A DNA stretch of 64,000 nt from Liopterus haemorrhoidalis (GCA_963971575.1 OZ020611.1:177694071-177758070), one strand, 5' to 3'. Shown: positions 11,401 through 22,855, numbered from the stretch's first letter. Numbers and translations are program-made. Notes: a model not told the origin generated them from the sequence alone.

Positions 11401-12784
11401 CGCCGAAAAACAAAACAACAACTAATATGCTTGCACCTTCAAGTTGCATATTTAACTTTTACCTGCCCCTCTATAACTAAAACTAATTTTATTTCATGAT
11501 GCAATGAACATAATACACTTGTTTGCAAACAGAATGCATATATTGTAAATTCAGTTGTCTTACACCAAGTCTAAAGTACTACCTAAAACCTGCTCACCTA
11601 TAAATTACACTTCAATAAATCTACTGAAATTAAACTGTAATTTGATGCCCACTTTTTGTTATACACCTTGATACAAGTATAGCGCTTAAAATAAAAATGT
11701 CCTGTGCTTAAATTATCTGTTCGCTATCAGCAAATTGACGGCTTAGTACTAGAGTCAACAGCCATATTGCCTTCTCAATGTCACTTCTCAATAGGGGATT
11801 ACTCGCACTCCTGTAACCCATGCTCTATAGATTGTTACGAGGCATCGCTGTTTAATTATGTTGGTCGTTGTTAATAATTTCGACTTGAGAAAATGGTTGT
11901 GAAAAAATAGACAGGCGTAGACAATTGTGTTGCTATTTAATTGCAGATTCAAATCAGTTCGACTAAACGGGACAAGAAGACTGTTCATTTACGGTCAGAT
12001 CAGATTCATGTAAAAAAAATCTTATTTTAAGCCATATAGTTATTTATATTAATATATTGAAAATATTTAAATTGTAGTACCACACATTTTTATCCTATTA
12101 TTTTCTTGTGGTTGCAGCTGAATTCACTGTTAGAAATATTTCCGGCACAATACTTGTCTTGGTGACAACAATTAATTGTTGTCATAAAGAATAATTTCTT
12201 AAAGAATATTTAATAAAATTCGCACATAAGAGTGTCTTTGTAAATATCTACCAATTTTACCATTGATTTGGAGACTAATATTCTTCAGTTTTTGTAGGTA
12301 ATATAACGGATGCCGAGGGCTTTATTCGGAAAACATGGCATTATGGAATTAAAATTTCGGTAATATTTTATGGGCGCATGCACCTTGCGTTGACGGTAGT
12401 TGCCACTTTACTGTTAATATATTAAAGTTGCTACTTTAATATATTTTCTGTCAGTTTTCTGAACTTTTCCAGTCTTTATATATTAGGGAGATCGGAAAGA
12501 AATCCATTGTTTTAGAATACAAAATATACATATTTTTTTTGTACTATTCTACATTACGAAACCCACTAGGCAGTGTTGCCAACTATAGTAAAAATAAAAC
12601 AAATACATTTAAACTAAAATCACAATAGAATTAAAATTATTTATATTATAATGCTTAACTTTCAGTTAAATATATGTAATTGAATAAATATGCCGGTATT
12701 TGATAATAATAATAATATTACTTTCACAGCTGATTAAAGAATAAAACAGTGGGACCATAATTTAGTATCCTACACCACTTCTTA
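11401..12784. other. AT-rich non-coding DNA with small palindromes
   Basis: No gene recognised. A perfect 20-bp palindrome GACAACAATTAATTGTTGTC is at 12164-12183, and a 13-bp stem with a 4-nt loop (AATATATTAAAGT / ACTTTAATATATT) is at 12416-12445. A minus-strand open frame at 11788-11988 resembles no known protein. Confidence 0.5.
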
Positions 12785-13130
12785 ATTGAACAATGATAAA
12801 CAATTGGACTAATATGGGGGAAAATAAAGTACTGTGCACCTAAAAACTGGGTAATTAGGATTAGGTTTAGTTAGTAAAAGTCTAGTACAGCAGAAGCCGA
12901 AAAGCTCGAAGGAAGCTTATAGGAGTTAGCGAAAATGATGGTGTAAGATGTAATTCTATAGTTTTACCTTTATTTCTTAGTTATTTTATTTTGTAAAGTG
13001 AAAAACTCCTTAAACTTACTTTGAGCGTTTCAGCTTCTGCTGTCCTAGATTTTTACTAACGAAACCTAACTTAATTACCAGGGTGTAGGGTGTATGGTGC
13101 CAATTCATTGTCCACCTGAATTAAAATTTA
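12785..13130. mobile_element. MITE with long terminal inverted repeats
   Basis: The left half carries, reverse complemented, CTTCTGCTGTACTAGACTTT, TACTAACTAAACCTAATCC and TTTTTAGGTGCACAGTACTT. The right half carries CTTCTGCTGTCCTAGATTTT and TACTAACGAAACCTAACTTA directly. The two halves are therefore inverted copies of the block also seen at 7219 and 7945. No coding sequence. Confidence 0.6.
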
Positions 13131-13569
13131 AATAAAAATCCAAACAATGGACGATAACTACAACAGAAAAAATTGGAAATAAATAATATTATATTAAATT
13201 TAAACTACATTTATGTATTAAAATTTTACTTATGTATTAAAAGTAGAAATTAAATGAAAATTACTTATTTCTATATTTTTTATAAATAAATTTTTTAAAT
13301 TAATAAATTGATCTTAAATTTAAATTACTAAAATTGATATATTACATTTTACTCTTGCAAAACTGCATGCATGCGCAATAAGGTGGGTTTGCTAAAGTAG
13401 AATAGTACCTATTTTTTTACAGAAAGTTTCATTGTGTATAATTACAAAATATAATTCAGCCTAATTTTTCGATACCCTCTCTATATAAGTTTTTTGGTTT
13501 TGACTTAAAATAATTGATCAGGTGATTTTGTACATCGGTGATATTTCGAAATCTTTATCTCTAAGATCC

Positions 13570-13822
13570 GGTCTTTCCACCTTCAGGTAAACCTCTAACT
13601 ATCCAGATAGCTAACTATAAGGTTATCTGGAACTTCAGCTGCTGACTAAATTTCAATACCAATCAGTGAATTCAATACGTCAGTCTCATTATCCGTTAGT
13701 TATCTATCCTACAGATAAATTTTTATTGAAAGACAGGATGACATTTATTCAGCACAGAAAGTATCGCATAACCTTATCTGTCAGATAGTTACCTATATGA
13801 TTACCTAAAGGTGAAAAGACTG
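13570..13822. mobile_element. MITE, about 250 bp, long imperfect TIRs
   Basis: The left end GGTCTTTCCACCTTCAGGTA and the right end, reverse complemented, CAGTCTTTTCACCTTTAGGT are inverted. Inversion continues inwards over AACTATCCAGATAG...AAGGTTATCTG and its partner near 13770-13795. No coding sequence. The superfamily is not determinable here. Confidence 0.6.
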
Positions 13823-13841
13823 AGCCTAAGTGTATGTTCCA

Positions 13842-14052
13842 TAGACCTAAATAGATGAAAATCGGAAGACGCGAGATCGGGTGAATATGGTGGATATGGA
13901 ATAATTTACCAGTTTATCCTGATTTTTTCGCGGGTTATCTTTTCTGAGTGAGGACGTGTATTGTTATGATGAAAAATTATTCCTTTTCGGTTAAATAAAT
14001 TTGGACTTTTTCCTTTAGTTTCTGATTTAGCCGCTCTAATTATTGTTCAAAT
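13842..14052 (-). pseudogene. mariner transposase C-terminal fragment
   Basis: The minus strand reads 'AAKSETKGKSPNLFNRKGII', then 'FHHNNTRPHSEKITREKI', a stop, and 'PYPPYSPDLASSDFHLF'. These are the second and third acidic motifs of a mariner-type (DD34D) transposase; the second D is replaced by N. Only this part of the element remains. It is inactive. Confidence 0.7.
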
Positions 14053-14185
14053 TTCAATACAAATTTTGCCACTTTGGCGCTACTATCTTTAAAAGTTTTA
14101 CTTGTATGGGTTCAAAACAGTACAAAGATATCGTTTTAGCCAAAGATACAGAATAAAAGTTTAAATTTATTGACCAGCTATTATC

Positions 14186-14806
14186 GGCAGAGCCCCAGTA
14201 AAGGAAGGGGGGCGGAGGGGGTGACGGCCCCTAGCGCACTAAGGAAAAGGGCGCCGATGAGTTTGAACGGGTGCCACATTGATAATTGCATTTTTTTTTT
14301 TTGCTCATCACTCGGATTTTGGAAAGTGAAGACTACCTTTTTTTTACCAAGGGCGCCAAAACACAATTTTGCCCCTAGCGCAAGTTTTCCTTACTGCGGC
14401 TCTGGTTATCGCTTATGCAGCGGCCATGTCACACGTACGCAACAGAAATCTCGAGGAACTTTCACTACAGTGGCCGTTTCTGCACAGTAATAAGTTTGCT
14501 AGGTGGCCACCAGGCGCGAACTAACTTCAAATTATTACCTAAAAAAAAAAAGGCTTCACTTCTAAAATACAAGTGATGATCAAAAAAAAAAAAAAAAAAC
14601 AGGGTCTTCGCTTCTAAAATACAAATGATGACAAAAAAGGTCCTCACCTCTATTTTAAGAAAAACGAGAAAGGGCTCTTAGCTCAATTTTAGAGCTCGGG
14701 ATCTAATCATTTATATTTTGAAAAAACACGTAAAAACCACGTGCATTTGGAGCTTGAGGGTGGGGGCTCAAGCACCTGTGCCTCCCCCTTGGTGCGCCCC
14801 TGGGCA
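14186..14806. repeat. GC-rich repeat relic with 'TCACTTC..AAATA..AAGTGATGA' units
   Basis: G-rich left part (GGAAGGGGGGCGGAGGGGGT near 14200) and C-rich right end (CCTCCCCCTTGGTGCGCCCC near 14785) bracket poly-T and poly-A runs. Three degenerate units of the type CTTCACTTCTAAAATACAAG + TGATGA + A-run lie at 14550-14680. The same unit type is tandemly amplified at 29217-29760. No credible gene: a 106-codon frame here has no family resemblance. Confidence 0.45.
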
Positions 14807-15307
14807 CTATAGTTTTCGTAGCGCAACACTATTGTTATATTATTATGATCAATCATCGTGTCGTAAATATTTCTAAAATTGATTTCAGATATTTAAACAA
14901 TGTGATTAACATTTTTATTGTAAAGTTATATGTACAAGTTACAAAATATATACAAGATACAAATATACATGTTTTTCCATTTTACATCACTGTTTTTACT
15001 AATTTTACTTGATTTCATGAAATGTGTGTGAATAGCGTGAGAATGTGTTTGTATTGTTTTTTATAAACTACTTTGTTAAATTCATCGTAATCTGTATAAT
15101 AGGTTAGACAAAACATAATTCACTTGATAAAACTTGTTTCTTTGGCAATGTGAGATTAATGTGTTAATGATATATATCAGACTGGCAGACAAAACCACAT
15201 AACTCGATTTATATAATTTTACGGGTGACTGTTTTTTTTACAAATGATAGTGGCTTCACGTCGTAAAACTTGCCTTTATTTAAATAAATAATAATAGTTA
15301 TCTGTTA
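14807..15307. other. AT-rich non-coding DNA
   Basis: No gene or repeat boundary recognised in this 500-bp stretch. Confidence 0.5.
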
Positions 15308-15315
15308 CTCTACCT

Positions 15316-15478
15316 CAGTGGTTCTCAAACTGGGTGCTGCGGCTCCCTAAAGTGCCGTAAGTATATTAAATGGGTGCTGCAAACTCCATACAACAAATAC
15401 GGAGAAATAAGAGAAATGTGCCTGGAATTTCATATTTTACATTAGGGTGCCGTCACCTAAAAAGTTTGAAAACCACTT
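15316..15478. mobile_element. hAT-type MITE with perfect 8-bp target duplication
   Basis: The 163-bp element starts CAGTGGTTCTCAAAC and ends GTTTGAAAACCACTT, a classic Charlie-like hAT TIR. The 8-bp CTCTACCT flanks it exactly on both sides (15308-15315 and 15479-15486). The intact duplication suggests a fairly recent insertion. Confidence 0.85.
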
Positions 15479-15914
15479 CTCTACCTTGTTAGTCTAGAAA
15501 GTTAATTTTGACAATATCTATTAAGTGAACCCACATTTTTATTTTATTTATTTTTTTTTGCTTATGTTTTTTTGTTCGTCAGTCTGAGCTATGTAACTTT
15601 ATGTTTGTGATATTTATTTTCTCTTGCATTCTTTTTTATTTCCGGACTCTGAATTTGTACATTTTAACATCTCCGTGTTTCGTCTGTCTTTTTCAATTCT
15701 TATTTGTGTTTTCATTGTCCAATTGTCTTTGCTACAAAAATAAAATAATAACAATAAATTAACAAATAATATACATGAAATTATTCTGGTTCAAATTATA
15801 TACAAAATGTGCGACTGGTGTGATGGATAAATCCGCCTAGAATTTTAGAGAAAAACGGCAACCATACAGGTGTTTATTTTAAATCGTCCACTATTACTAT
15901 CTTGAGAATTTTAA

Positions 15915-16641
15915 CCCTTTCACTACGGGAATCGTACGAAGCCGTAAAATAATATTGTCTCGTATACGGGAACCGGACTAATACGCAAGCAAAATTTTGG
16001 TACTTACAGTGGGAATCAAACGCATCCGCTGTATTATAATTATGATACAGACTAATAAAAATGCTAGAGACATATCAAACCTTGATTTCCGTGTAGTCAT
16101 TATTTTTGTCTCAGATTGCGGAAAACGTATACAAACGTGTTTGTTTGAAACGGGGCACCCCGAAAATCTATTAAAAGAGATATTTTGTTTCTTTTTTTAT
16201 TGTTTTCAAAGCTTGCTACATTCAACTTTGTAAAACTTATGTTGATTATTATTTTGTAAATAAATGGTCGCCATTTTGAAATGGTTAACATAAAAATATG
16301 ACTTTTTGGTGTCATTGTAAAGCTAATTTAATGTACTTTTAGGAAAAAAATATAAAATTATCGATTCCTTATGCTACATCAAAAGTTGACATCATTTCCG
16401 GTGAAACTGGAAGTGCCTCAGAATTCTTATAGTAACCTTTAGATGGGCCTTTTTGTCTAGTTTAACTTTTGGTCTGAAGATTTTTTGTATCTTTACAAAT
16501 AAAGGAGATTTTCGGGGTGCCCCGTTTCAAATAAACACCCTGTATATACGCAAACTGTAAGTACATAACTGCGGGAATCGTATGAATTTTCATGCCGTAC
16601 TGGAGTCACGAATTATGTAAAAGCGTCCCGTAGTGAAAGGG
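15915..16641. mobile_element. piggyBac-type MITE at TTAA
   Basis: TTAA at 15911-15914 and 16642-16645 flank perfect termini CCCTTTCACTACGGGA (left) and its inverse at the right end. TTAA duplication plus a CCC...GGG terminus is the piggyBac signature. It carries no transposase and is interrupted by a TA-type MITE at 16130-16544. Without the insert it would be about 310 bp. Confidence 0.8.
16130..16544. mobile_element. TA-flanked MITE nested in the piggyBac MITE
   Basis: Long inverted ends: GTTTGTTTGAAACGGGGCAC then CCCGAAAATCT on the left, and on the right, reverse complemented, CAGGGTGTTTATTTGAAACG then GGGCACCCCGAAAATCT. TA flanks both sides (16128-16129, 16545-16546). About 415 bp; no transposase. 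TA targeting suggests a Tc1/mariner-mobilised MITE. Confidence 0.7.
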
Positions 16642-16775
16642 TTAAGAACTACGATGTTGCTTAAATTAGACGTTGTTATTTTATAAGAGAATATCAATGA
16701 GAGAAGCAATTTTTATTTCAAGCAGTTGTTTTCAAATTACATTATATAATTTTCTTATTTTATATCGGAATACTT

Positions 16776-17471
16776 CAGTGGCATTCAACCTGTGTTCCGC
16801 GGAACCCTGGAGTTCCGTGGAACGTTTTCGGGGGTTCCGCAACTTTAATTAAATTGTTTTATTCTGTTTTTTTAAATAACTGTTTGCTTGGATACAATAG
16901 TTTTGGTAAATTTTGAAAATTGAATAATTTTAAATCTGAGGGTGCTATAAATTTCATAATTACCATTTTCGTTATCAGTAGGTTATATTTATTCCAAAAC
17001 AGCTAATTTTACTCGACAAAAAGTACAAATTTGTTGAGTAGTGATTATTATTTACTTCTTATATCACCTACCATTTAAATATGTACTGTGTACTGTATAT
17101 TTGGATTTTATGTTTACAAATTACTATATTACTTTATGTTTCTGATTGCTAGTAAATGTTTATAATAAATAAATAAGATTCAAAACACCACATGCTAATT
17201 ATTCGATGCAATTTTTATTTACAATTAGTATTAAAAATTATATTAGGTAGGTATTGCATTATTTAAAAAGTAAAACAGTATACCTACATATAAAAAATAT
17301 AGAAATATAGTCAGCTATAAAATATCAATTTTGATTAAGACTATTCGATAGTAAACATCTAAATTATTTTTTCAAAATGTTTAATCTTGAAATTTAAAAA
17401 AAGACGGGGTTCCAAAGAAATAACATTTAAACTGTAGGGTTCCGCAGATGTAAGAAGGTTGAAGACCACTG
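16776..17471. mobile_element. Non-autonomous hAT element
   Basis: Ends CAGTGGCATTCAACCTGTG and, inverted, CAGTGGTCTTCAACCTT are hAT-type. Flanking 8-mers GAATACTT (16768-16775) and GAATATTC (17472-17479) agree at 6 of 8 positions. The interior carries a 'GGGGTTCCG/GTTCCGCAG' motif at both ends and no open frame. Confidence 0.75.
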
Positions 17472-17640
17472 GAATATTCGATAAAGGGTTTTATTCTAAA
17501 TTCAACAATATAGTCATAGCACTCAATCACAAAATAATCGAAAAAAAATTAACTTGTTCAAAATTGCTCTTTATTTTAATATTTTCGTCGATATTAGTAA
17601 TATCTTGAATGATGTTTTTAAATGTTATATGTTATATATT

Positions 17641-17830
17641 TGGATGCAGAGTGTTGTACACATTGATTTTGACCAGACGCCATAAAAAAAATTCAAAGGA
17701 CTTATGTCAGGAGAGCTTGCGCGGACGCGCAATAGTCGCATTGGTCTGAACATTTTTCATTGAGGTACTTGCTACTTGAGGAGAGTTGTGAGCTGGAGCT
17801 CCATCTTGCTGTAAGTATACATCTCTAGAG
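17641..17830 (-). pseudogene. DDE_3-type transposase fragment
   Basis: The minus strand reads 'LQQDGAPAHNSPQVAS', later 'SSPDISPLNFF' in a second frame and 'LWRLVKINVYNTLHP' in the first. This is the family pattern QQDGAPAH...RSPDLSPLDFFLWG..K..VY of a Tc1/mariner-related DDE transposase, with the last D as N and at least one frameshift. Only the catalytic C-terminal region remains. Confidence 0.65.
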
Positions 17831-18349
17831 GATGCACAATATAAAATGAAACCCCCAATACGCATACAAGATTTCGCTCCAGAATATTACCAGATGCGAA
17901 AAAGCTTGTATTGTTTAAGGGCCGATTTCTGAAAGCTTAATAAACTACAGTACCTAGACAAAATATTATAACCACTTACAAAAACAACTGTTTATTAAAA
18001 ATGCCGACATATAATCATATGCTACTTTATTTATTTCTTTAACATATCGTGTATTTATTAAAAGATAAGCTATTTTAAACATCTTCATCTCTGTATTTTT
18101 ATTCTGAGACTGATTTGCTTGTTTAAACCTATCTAAACGTGTTTGAACAATATAAAGCATTGTATTGCGAAATATCATTTGAAGATAGTAAGTTTAAGAA
18201 TAACCATTCAATAAATAATTTTTGCGTTGAATGGTTGTATTTTGAGTTTATGCTAAGTAAAATTAAAATAAAATTGGGGCAGTTATTGTTTTTTAAGTGG
18301 AGGTAAAGATTTTTTTTTTGAAAGTGTCTTTTATTTCAAATTTGCTCAA

Positions 18350-19447
18350 ATGGGTAAAAAACCAGATACCGGATTGGAGAAAAAAGCCGCTATTTGTGCC
18401 TTATTGAAGACAGGGAAGCATTCAATGCGCGAAATTGCGCGAAATGAGAAAGTTAGTCACTGTTCTGTGGTGCAATTGGCAAAAAAACTTAAATATAATT
18501 CTGCCGTTACACCTACACGACGTGCTAATTCTGGAAGAAAAAGAAAAGCTAGTCCAAGAACCGACAGAAAAATAGTCCAGATAGTTTGTGCTCGTAGAAG
18601 AGCTCCTTTAAGAGAAGTGAATTTTTTTTTGTCGACTTATGGAGCGGATGTATCAGAGAAGACAATTGAACGTCGTCTCAGCGAAGCAAACATAAAATGC
18701 AAAAGACCTACTAAAAAGCCAAATCTGACAAAACGAATGATGAACAATCGACTCAAATTTGCCAGAGTATTCCTATTTCACTGTTGATGATTGGAAAAAA
18801 GTATTCTTTTATTAGCGTGTTTTTGATCAGCTAATTGCTCTAATTAAGAAAATGAAAACTTTTTCTAGGTATTTTTTTCGGATGAATCCACCCTACACTG
18901 CTTATCCGACGCAACAATTTATGTAAGAAAGCACCCTGAAGAAAGATATCACACCAAATGCATACAAAAAACTGTAAAACACCCTCCTTCGGTAATGGTG
19001 TGGGGTGTAATTAGCGGTTTTCGACCAGGGCCTCTCTATTTCGTCGACGGGACATTACAACAACAGCAGTATATCCATATTCTAGAGCATTTTTTCTTGC
19101 CGTATTTCGATGATTATAGAAGAACGCCAACTACAATATTCATGCAGGATGGGGCGCCATGTCATACTGCTAAATCTGTTAAAAAATTCCTGCAAGAACA
19201 ACAAGCACCGGTTTTGTCCTGGCCAGGTAATTCTTCGGATATCAATCCTATCGAAAATGTTTGGAACCTCCTGAAAAGACTTGTTTATGATTTAAATAAT
19301 GCTAATAAACAAGTGTTTATAGATAATATTAAAAAAGTATGGCATGGCTCTCCAGAAATTGAAAATTGTATTAGGGCATGTATTGAGAGTATGCCTCGAA
19401 GAATTGCGGCAGTAATAAAAGCAAACGGGGGCAACACAAAATATTAA
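18350..19447 (+). pseudogene. Tc1 DD34E transposase, one small frameshift and an intron-like insert
   Basis: Cuts and re-inserts the element at TA sites. It begins ATG at 18350 ('MGKKPDTGLEKKAAICALL'). A helix-turn-helix pair follows, with 'MREIARNEKVSHCSVVQLAK' and a basic 'RANSGRKRK' linker, then a second HTH ending 'ERRLSEANIKCKRPTKKP'. The catalytic triad is intact. The first D is in 'VFFSDES' (from 18869), the second in 'FMQDGAPCH' and E in 'SSDINPIENVW', with exactly 34 residues between the second D and E. Two faults lie between the domains. Near 18765 the frame shifts as if two bases were lost from an AG repeat, so the conserved '..YFTVDDWKK' is out of frame. A 68-bp insert (18801-18868) then separates WKK from VFFSDES. 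C-terminal 'NGGNTKY' and TAA end at 19447. Confidence 0.85.
18801..18868 (+). other. Intron-like insert in the Tc1 transposase
   Basis: The 68-bp insert begins GTATTC and ends TTTTTCTAG, with CTAAT branch-like motifs (about 18831-18843). Its removal joins W-K-K exactly to V-F-F-S-D-E, the sequence expected for Tc1. The insert start (GTATTCTTTT) repeats the sequence just after it (GTATTTTTTT). An alternative donor GTATTCC at 18767 would keep the upstream frame open but delete the conserved DW motif. Confidence 0.55.
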
Positions 19448-19701
19448 AAAACATTTTATAAATGGACTAAAATAATTTGAAATAATAAAATACAAAATAA
19501 AAATATAATTGGTGTATTATTATTTTGTTGATTTTGTGTAAAACAATGAATTTTAAAAAAATTATAAGTGGTTATAATATTTTGTCTAGGTACTGTATAA
19601 GCCAATGGTCAACTACGGTTACAATATAACAATCCCATAAGTAACAGCAACCGTTATATAACTATTTAGTTATAGTTAACTAAGCTTTCAGAAACCGGCC
19701 C

Positions 19702-20462
19702 TAAGTGTTTAAAGGAAACTCTCACGACCTTAAAGATGAATCATTTGAAACGCCCTTATTTTATCAAATGGATAAAGTCCAAAAAAAGAAAAAAATGTGT
19801 TTCTAATGCTGCTTAGACTAACAACTATTAAAGGCAGATCGTCTAAAATATTGTCAATCTTGGTTCTTAAAAATTCCAAATTTCTGTTGTCAGTTAGGGT
19901 ACCGTCGTGCATATGTATGTACACTTTATTTAAAATGACGCATCATACATTTACACTGAATTTTTGTTGAAATCGTCAATCACGCACTATGACGGTATTG
20001 ACGGTACACCAATAATCAGCGAGATTCCGAAAGATTAAGTAATGAAAAGAGTTAACTTTAAGAGGATGAGCTACCCAGTACAAAGCTACGTCAAATAGAC
20101 TATTTTGTGCGTCTCTCTTGTGCCCAAATACAAAAAAAAATTCAATTTCGTAAAACAATTTGTGTTAAGGAAGAACTAAAATTCAATTTATTGGAAGCAC
20201 ATTTTGAATTTGCTAATTATTTTATTAATTACAACTATGCTATATCTCACCCTGTGAAAAATGTGTGTAAGAAGATAGGAGCTGTTTGTCCTTGCTTCGG
20301 ATTGGTTTAGAACGTCATCCCTATTACACTGTTAAAATATTGTTTTTAGTCCAAGTTGACAGATTTCCAGTGTGGTACATTGGAAATATATATTATTTAT
20401 ATTATTTTGTTTTTTTCGTATATTTTGTTATTATTTACATATTTAGACTTTTATTTATAGTG
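19702..20462. other. Non-coding DNA, no feature recognised
   Basis: AT-rich sequence with short open frames on both strands (19730-19924 minus, 20107-20310 plus) that match nothing I recognise. It may include remains of the transposon relic at 17641-17830. Confidence 0.4.
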
Positions 20463-20742
20463 CGTTCAAAGGTAAGTTTGCAGTACAGGGCATAAGGAGT
20501 AGTTCTTTTTCATACTCTCTAATGGGTTTACACAATAAAACGCGCTGATCTGTGAAGACGCAGTATTCTACAAATGGCCATTTGTTTTGTTGAATGTTAT
20601 TTTGAGTTTTATAAAAGTTGATTTTTGTAAATCATAGGAGTTTTTCATATTATTATGATTGACACATTTGACTCTTTTACAACATTTGGCAACACCGCTC
20701 CCATTTGCCATAAGAGCTATACTGCAAACTCACCTTTGAACT
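20463..20742. repeat. Small foldback element
   Basis: GTTCAAAGGTAAGTTTGCAG continuing TACAGGGCATAAGG (from 20463) reappears inverted at about 20709-20742, reverse complement GTTCAAAGGTGAGTTTGCAG then TATAGCTCTTATGG. About 30-bp imperfect arms around 215 bp; no coding sequence. Confidence 0.5.
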
Positions 20743-21703
20743 TTGAATATTCTTGGCGTAGATTTTATGGAGAAAATTCTGCATGTAATTTGTTTTTACG
20801 CAGTTATATATGTTTTAGGTTATCTGATATAGATATTTTTTGACACTTGACAATTAACAGATCAAGATAGAGGACTATTGTGAAACCAAAAGACAGCCCA
20901 GCTGATAGTGTCCAAAGAAAAAGTTATTGATATAATTTTTAGACCTTCATATATACATATATTTTTAATTTTTATTTACAATAAATACCATATTTAAATA
21001 TGAAACTTTAGCTCTGAAAATATATTGTTTGTTTTATTGCTTTATTTAAACTATTTTAGCAAAATCTCTCTTTTTATATATATAGTACATATTTTTAAAA
21101 AATAAATAAAAATTAATATTTAACTTTTTCAAATTTCCCATTTAAACTGAATTTATGTTCTATAAATAACATAAGTGTATTATCTGCCTTGTTTATTTCA
21201 ATATGTTATGAACTTTTTTTATATTAAAAAAAAATCACTTGCTAACCCAGTTACTACGCCCATGCCCTATTTGTAACTTATTTTAAATTTCCCGCTATAC
21301 TGTATTTGTCCAGTGTAAATCGTACTCGGTTCGCAGCGCTATCAACTTTTTTCTAATTTGAAATAGACCATAGTTAAAAATATCCTTTTTGTAAAGCAAC
21401 TATAACACACTACAGAGATATCAAAATCTGCAAATGTATTTCCAGGTAGATATAATTTAAAACTTCTTTAATTAGTGTTTCAAATTTGGTTACTTTATGA
21501 TTTATAATAAATTCTGTAGAAAGACGCACAATTTGTACTTTTTAGTCAAAAAATGTGTTGGTACACCACCTGCGAAAAAAAAAGCTTATTTCGTTTGCTT
21601 ACGCTCATGAAGTTCCCGCCCTAGTTGTGCCACATGGTCGTACATCCCTGTACCCGAACTACTTTGGTTGTTGGAATGGGTTCTCATCCTCTTAAGTCAC
21701 GCC
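20743..21703. other. AT-rich non-coding DNA
   Basis: Nothing recognised. A second variant of the ATGCCCTATTTGTAACTTAT-type motif near 21261 may be another remnant related to the foldback at 20463-20742. Confidence 0.4.
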
Positions 21704-22047
21704 CAGGGCCGGGCGGTGATATTTTGGCGCCTAGAGCAGATATTCTTACAAGGCGCCTTTATACTGAGGTCACAAATTATTAAGGCTGCCAACTTATTAC
21801 GAATGCAATGTGATTGTCCATTGCCTATGGCTAGAGGGGGATATATTGTTAGGTGTAATAAAAACGTTTGATTAGGTGCCGCAAACCTTTGATAATAATT
21901 TGCTTGTTTGCATTTATACCGCCTCGCCTAGCAGTCTCCTCCTTATCTGTCGAAGTGTAATGTTACTTATGTCAGAGTGGGCAGCGGAGATATCGTCAAA
22001 GGTCGGCTCCCGCACGAAATAATATTGCTTTCTGGAACAGGTGCTTA

Positions 22048-22373
22048 TACCATGAGTTCAAAAAGAAATAACATAAGGGTTGGCTGTGGAAAAATAAAAT
22101 AATGTCTATTGCAAGCTTTATATAACAATTGATTAGAAATAATTTGCCGTTTCATACACATCGTAGCAGGCGATTATGCGCGCATGCGCATAATCTTTTT
22201 TTCTTCATAATCATAGTTATTATAGTCATAGTATTCACAAGTATTTCTGCTAGACAGCACGTAAAATTCGGTGACGTCGTCTCGCCATTAAATAATCACT
22301 CTGTATTCAATAAAAACTTATGACAACAATAGCCACAGCCAACCCTTATGTAATCTCTTTTGAACACATGGTA
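22048..22373. mobile_element. MITE with about 40-bp TIRs
   Basis: Left TACCATGAGTTCAAAAAGAA then ATAACATAAGGGTTGGCTG, and right, inverted, TACCATGTGTTCAAAAGAGA then TTACATAAGGGTTGGCTG. No coding sequence; superfamily unknown. The centre holds a GC-rich near-palindrome ATTATGCGCGCATGCGCATA at 22173-22192. Confidence 0.7.
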
Positions 22374-22855
22374 TTTATTCTATAAATAACTTGAATACAT
22401 TTCGCTGGAGAGCTGTTTCTGAATATGGGACTATTTTAGGTGCCGATATTAAAGAGGGACATGGATCAGTAACCCAGCACTAAAAAGCCTAATAAACCCT
22501 AAAAGAGCCGAATAAATATCCAACATTTGAAAAAATAATCAAACGCCTTTTATCGCATTTCTTGCACTCGGCGTAAGAATCCTCCTCTGTTTGGTTATCG
22601 CTATCGCTTTACCTAGAGTGGCGTAGACGCAATCTTTTAGATGCGGCGACAGCACTGTTAGATTCATTATACGATTAAGATTACCTATACCTTCTTTCAT
22701 TAATATCGACAAAGTCGCCGCTCATTTGTACATCTACCTAATAAAATGTAATAATTATAAAGATAAATAAGTCAAACCTAATTTATAAAAAGGCAACAAG
22801 CAAATTCTAAATTTTTTATTAAGAAAATATTATAAAAATAAACAAATGTGAAATA

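Larger units (their letters stand above)
17948..19595 (+). mobile_element. Tc1-like element, nearly complete
   Basis: Both ends are CAGTACCTAGACAAAATATT + ATAACCACTTA (inverted at 19566-19595), flanked by TA (17946-17947, 19596-19597). The 1,648-bp length is normal for a Tc1 element. One transposase gene (18350-19447) lies in the middle. Confidence 0.9.
17919..19701. mobile_element. PIF/Harbinger-like MITE carrying a Tc1 insertion
   Basis: Ends GGGCCGATTTCTGAAAGCTT and, inverted, GGGCCGGTTTCTGAAAGCTT, flanked by TAA on both sides (17916-17918, 19702-19704). The GGGCC terminus and a three-base TAA duplication suggest PIF/Harbinger. Without the Tc1 element (17948-19595) the MITE is about 135 bp. 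Confidence 0.65.

Noticed and set aside
14170..14490. 106-codon frame and its antisense partner
   Set aside because: No family resemblance, low-complexity poly-T and G-rich repeat sequence, no start context or splice sites.
20107..20495. Small genes at 20107-20310 and 20286-20495
   Set aside because: AT-rich, no recognisable domain, no splice or start support, and they are bordered by transposon debris.
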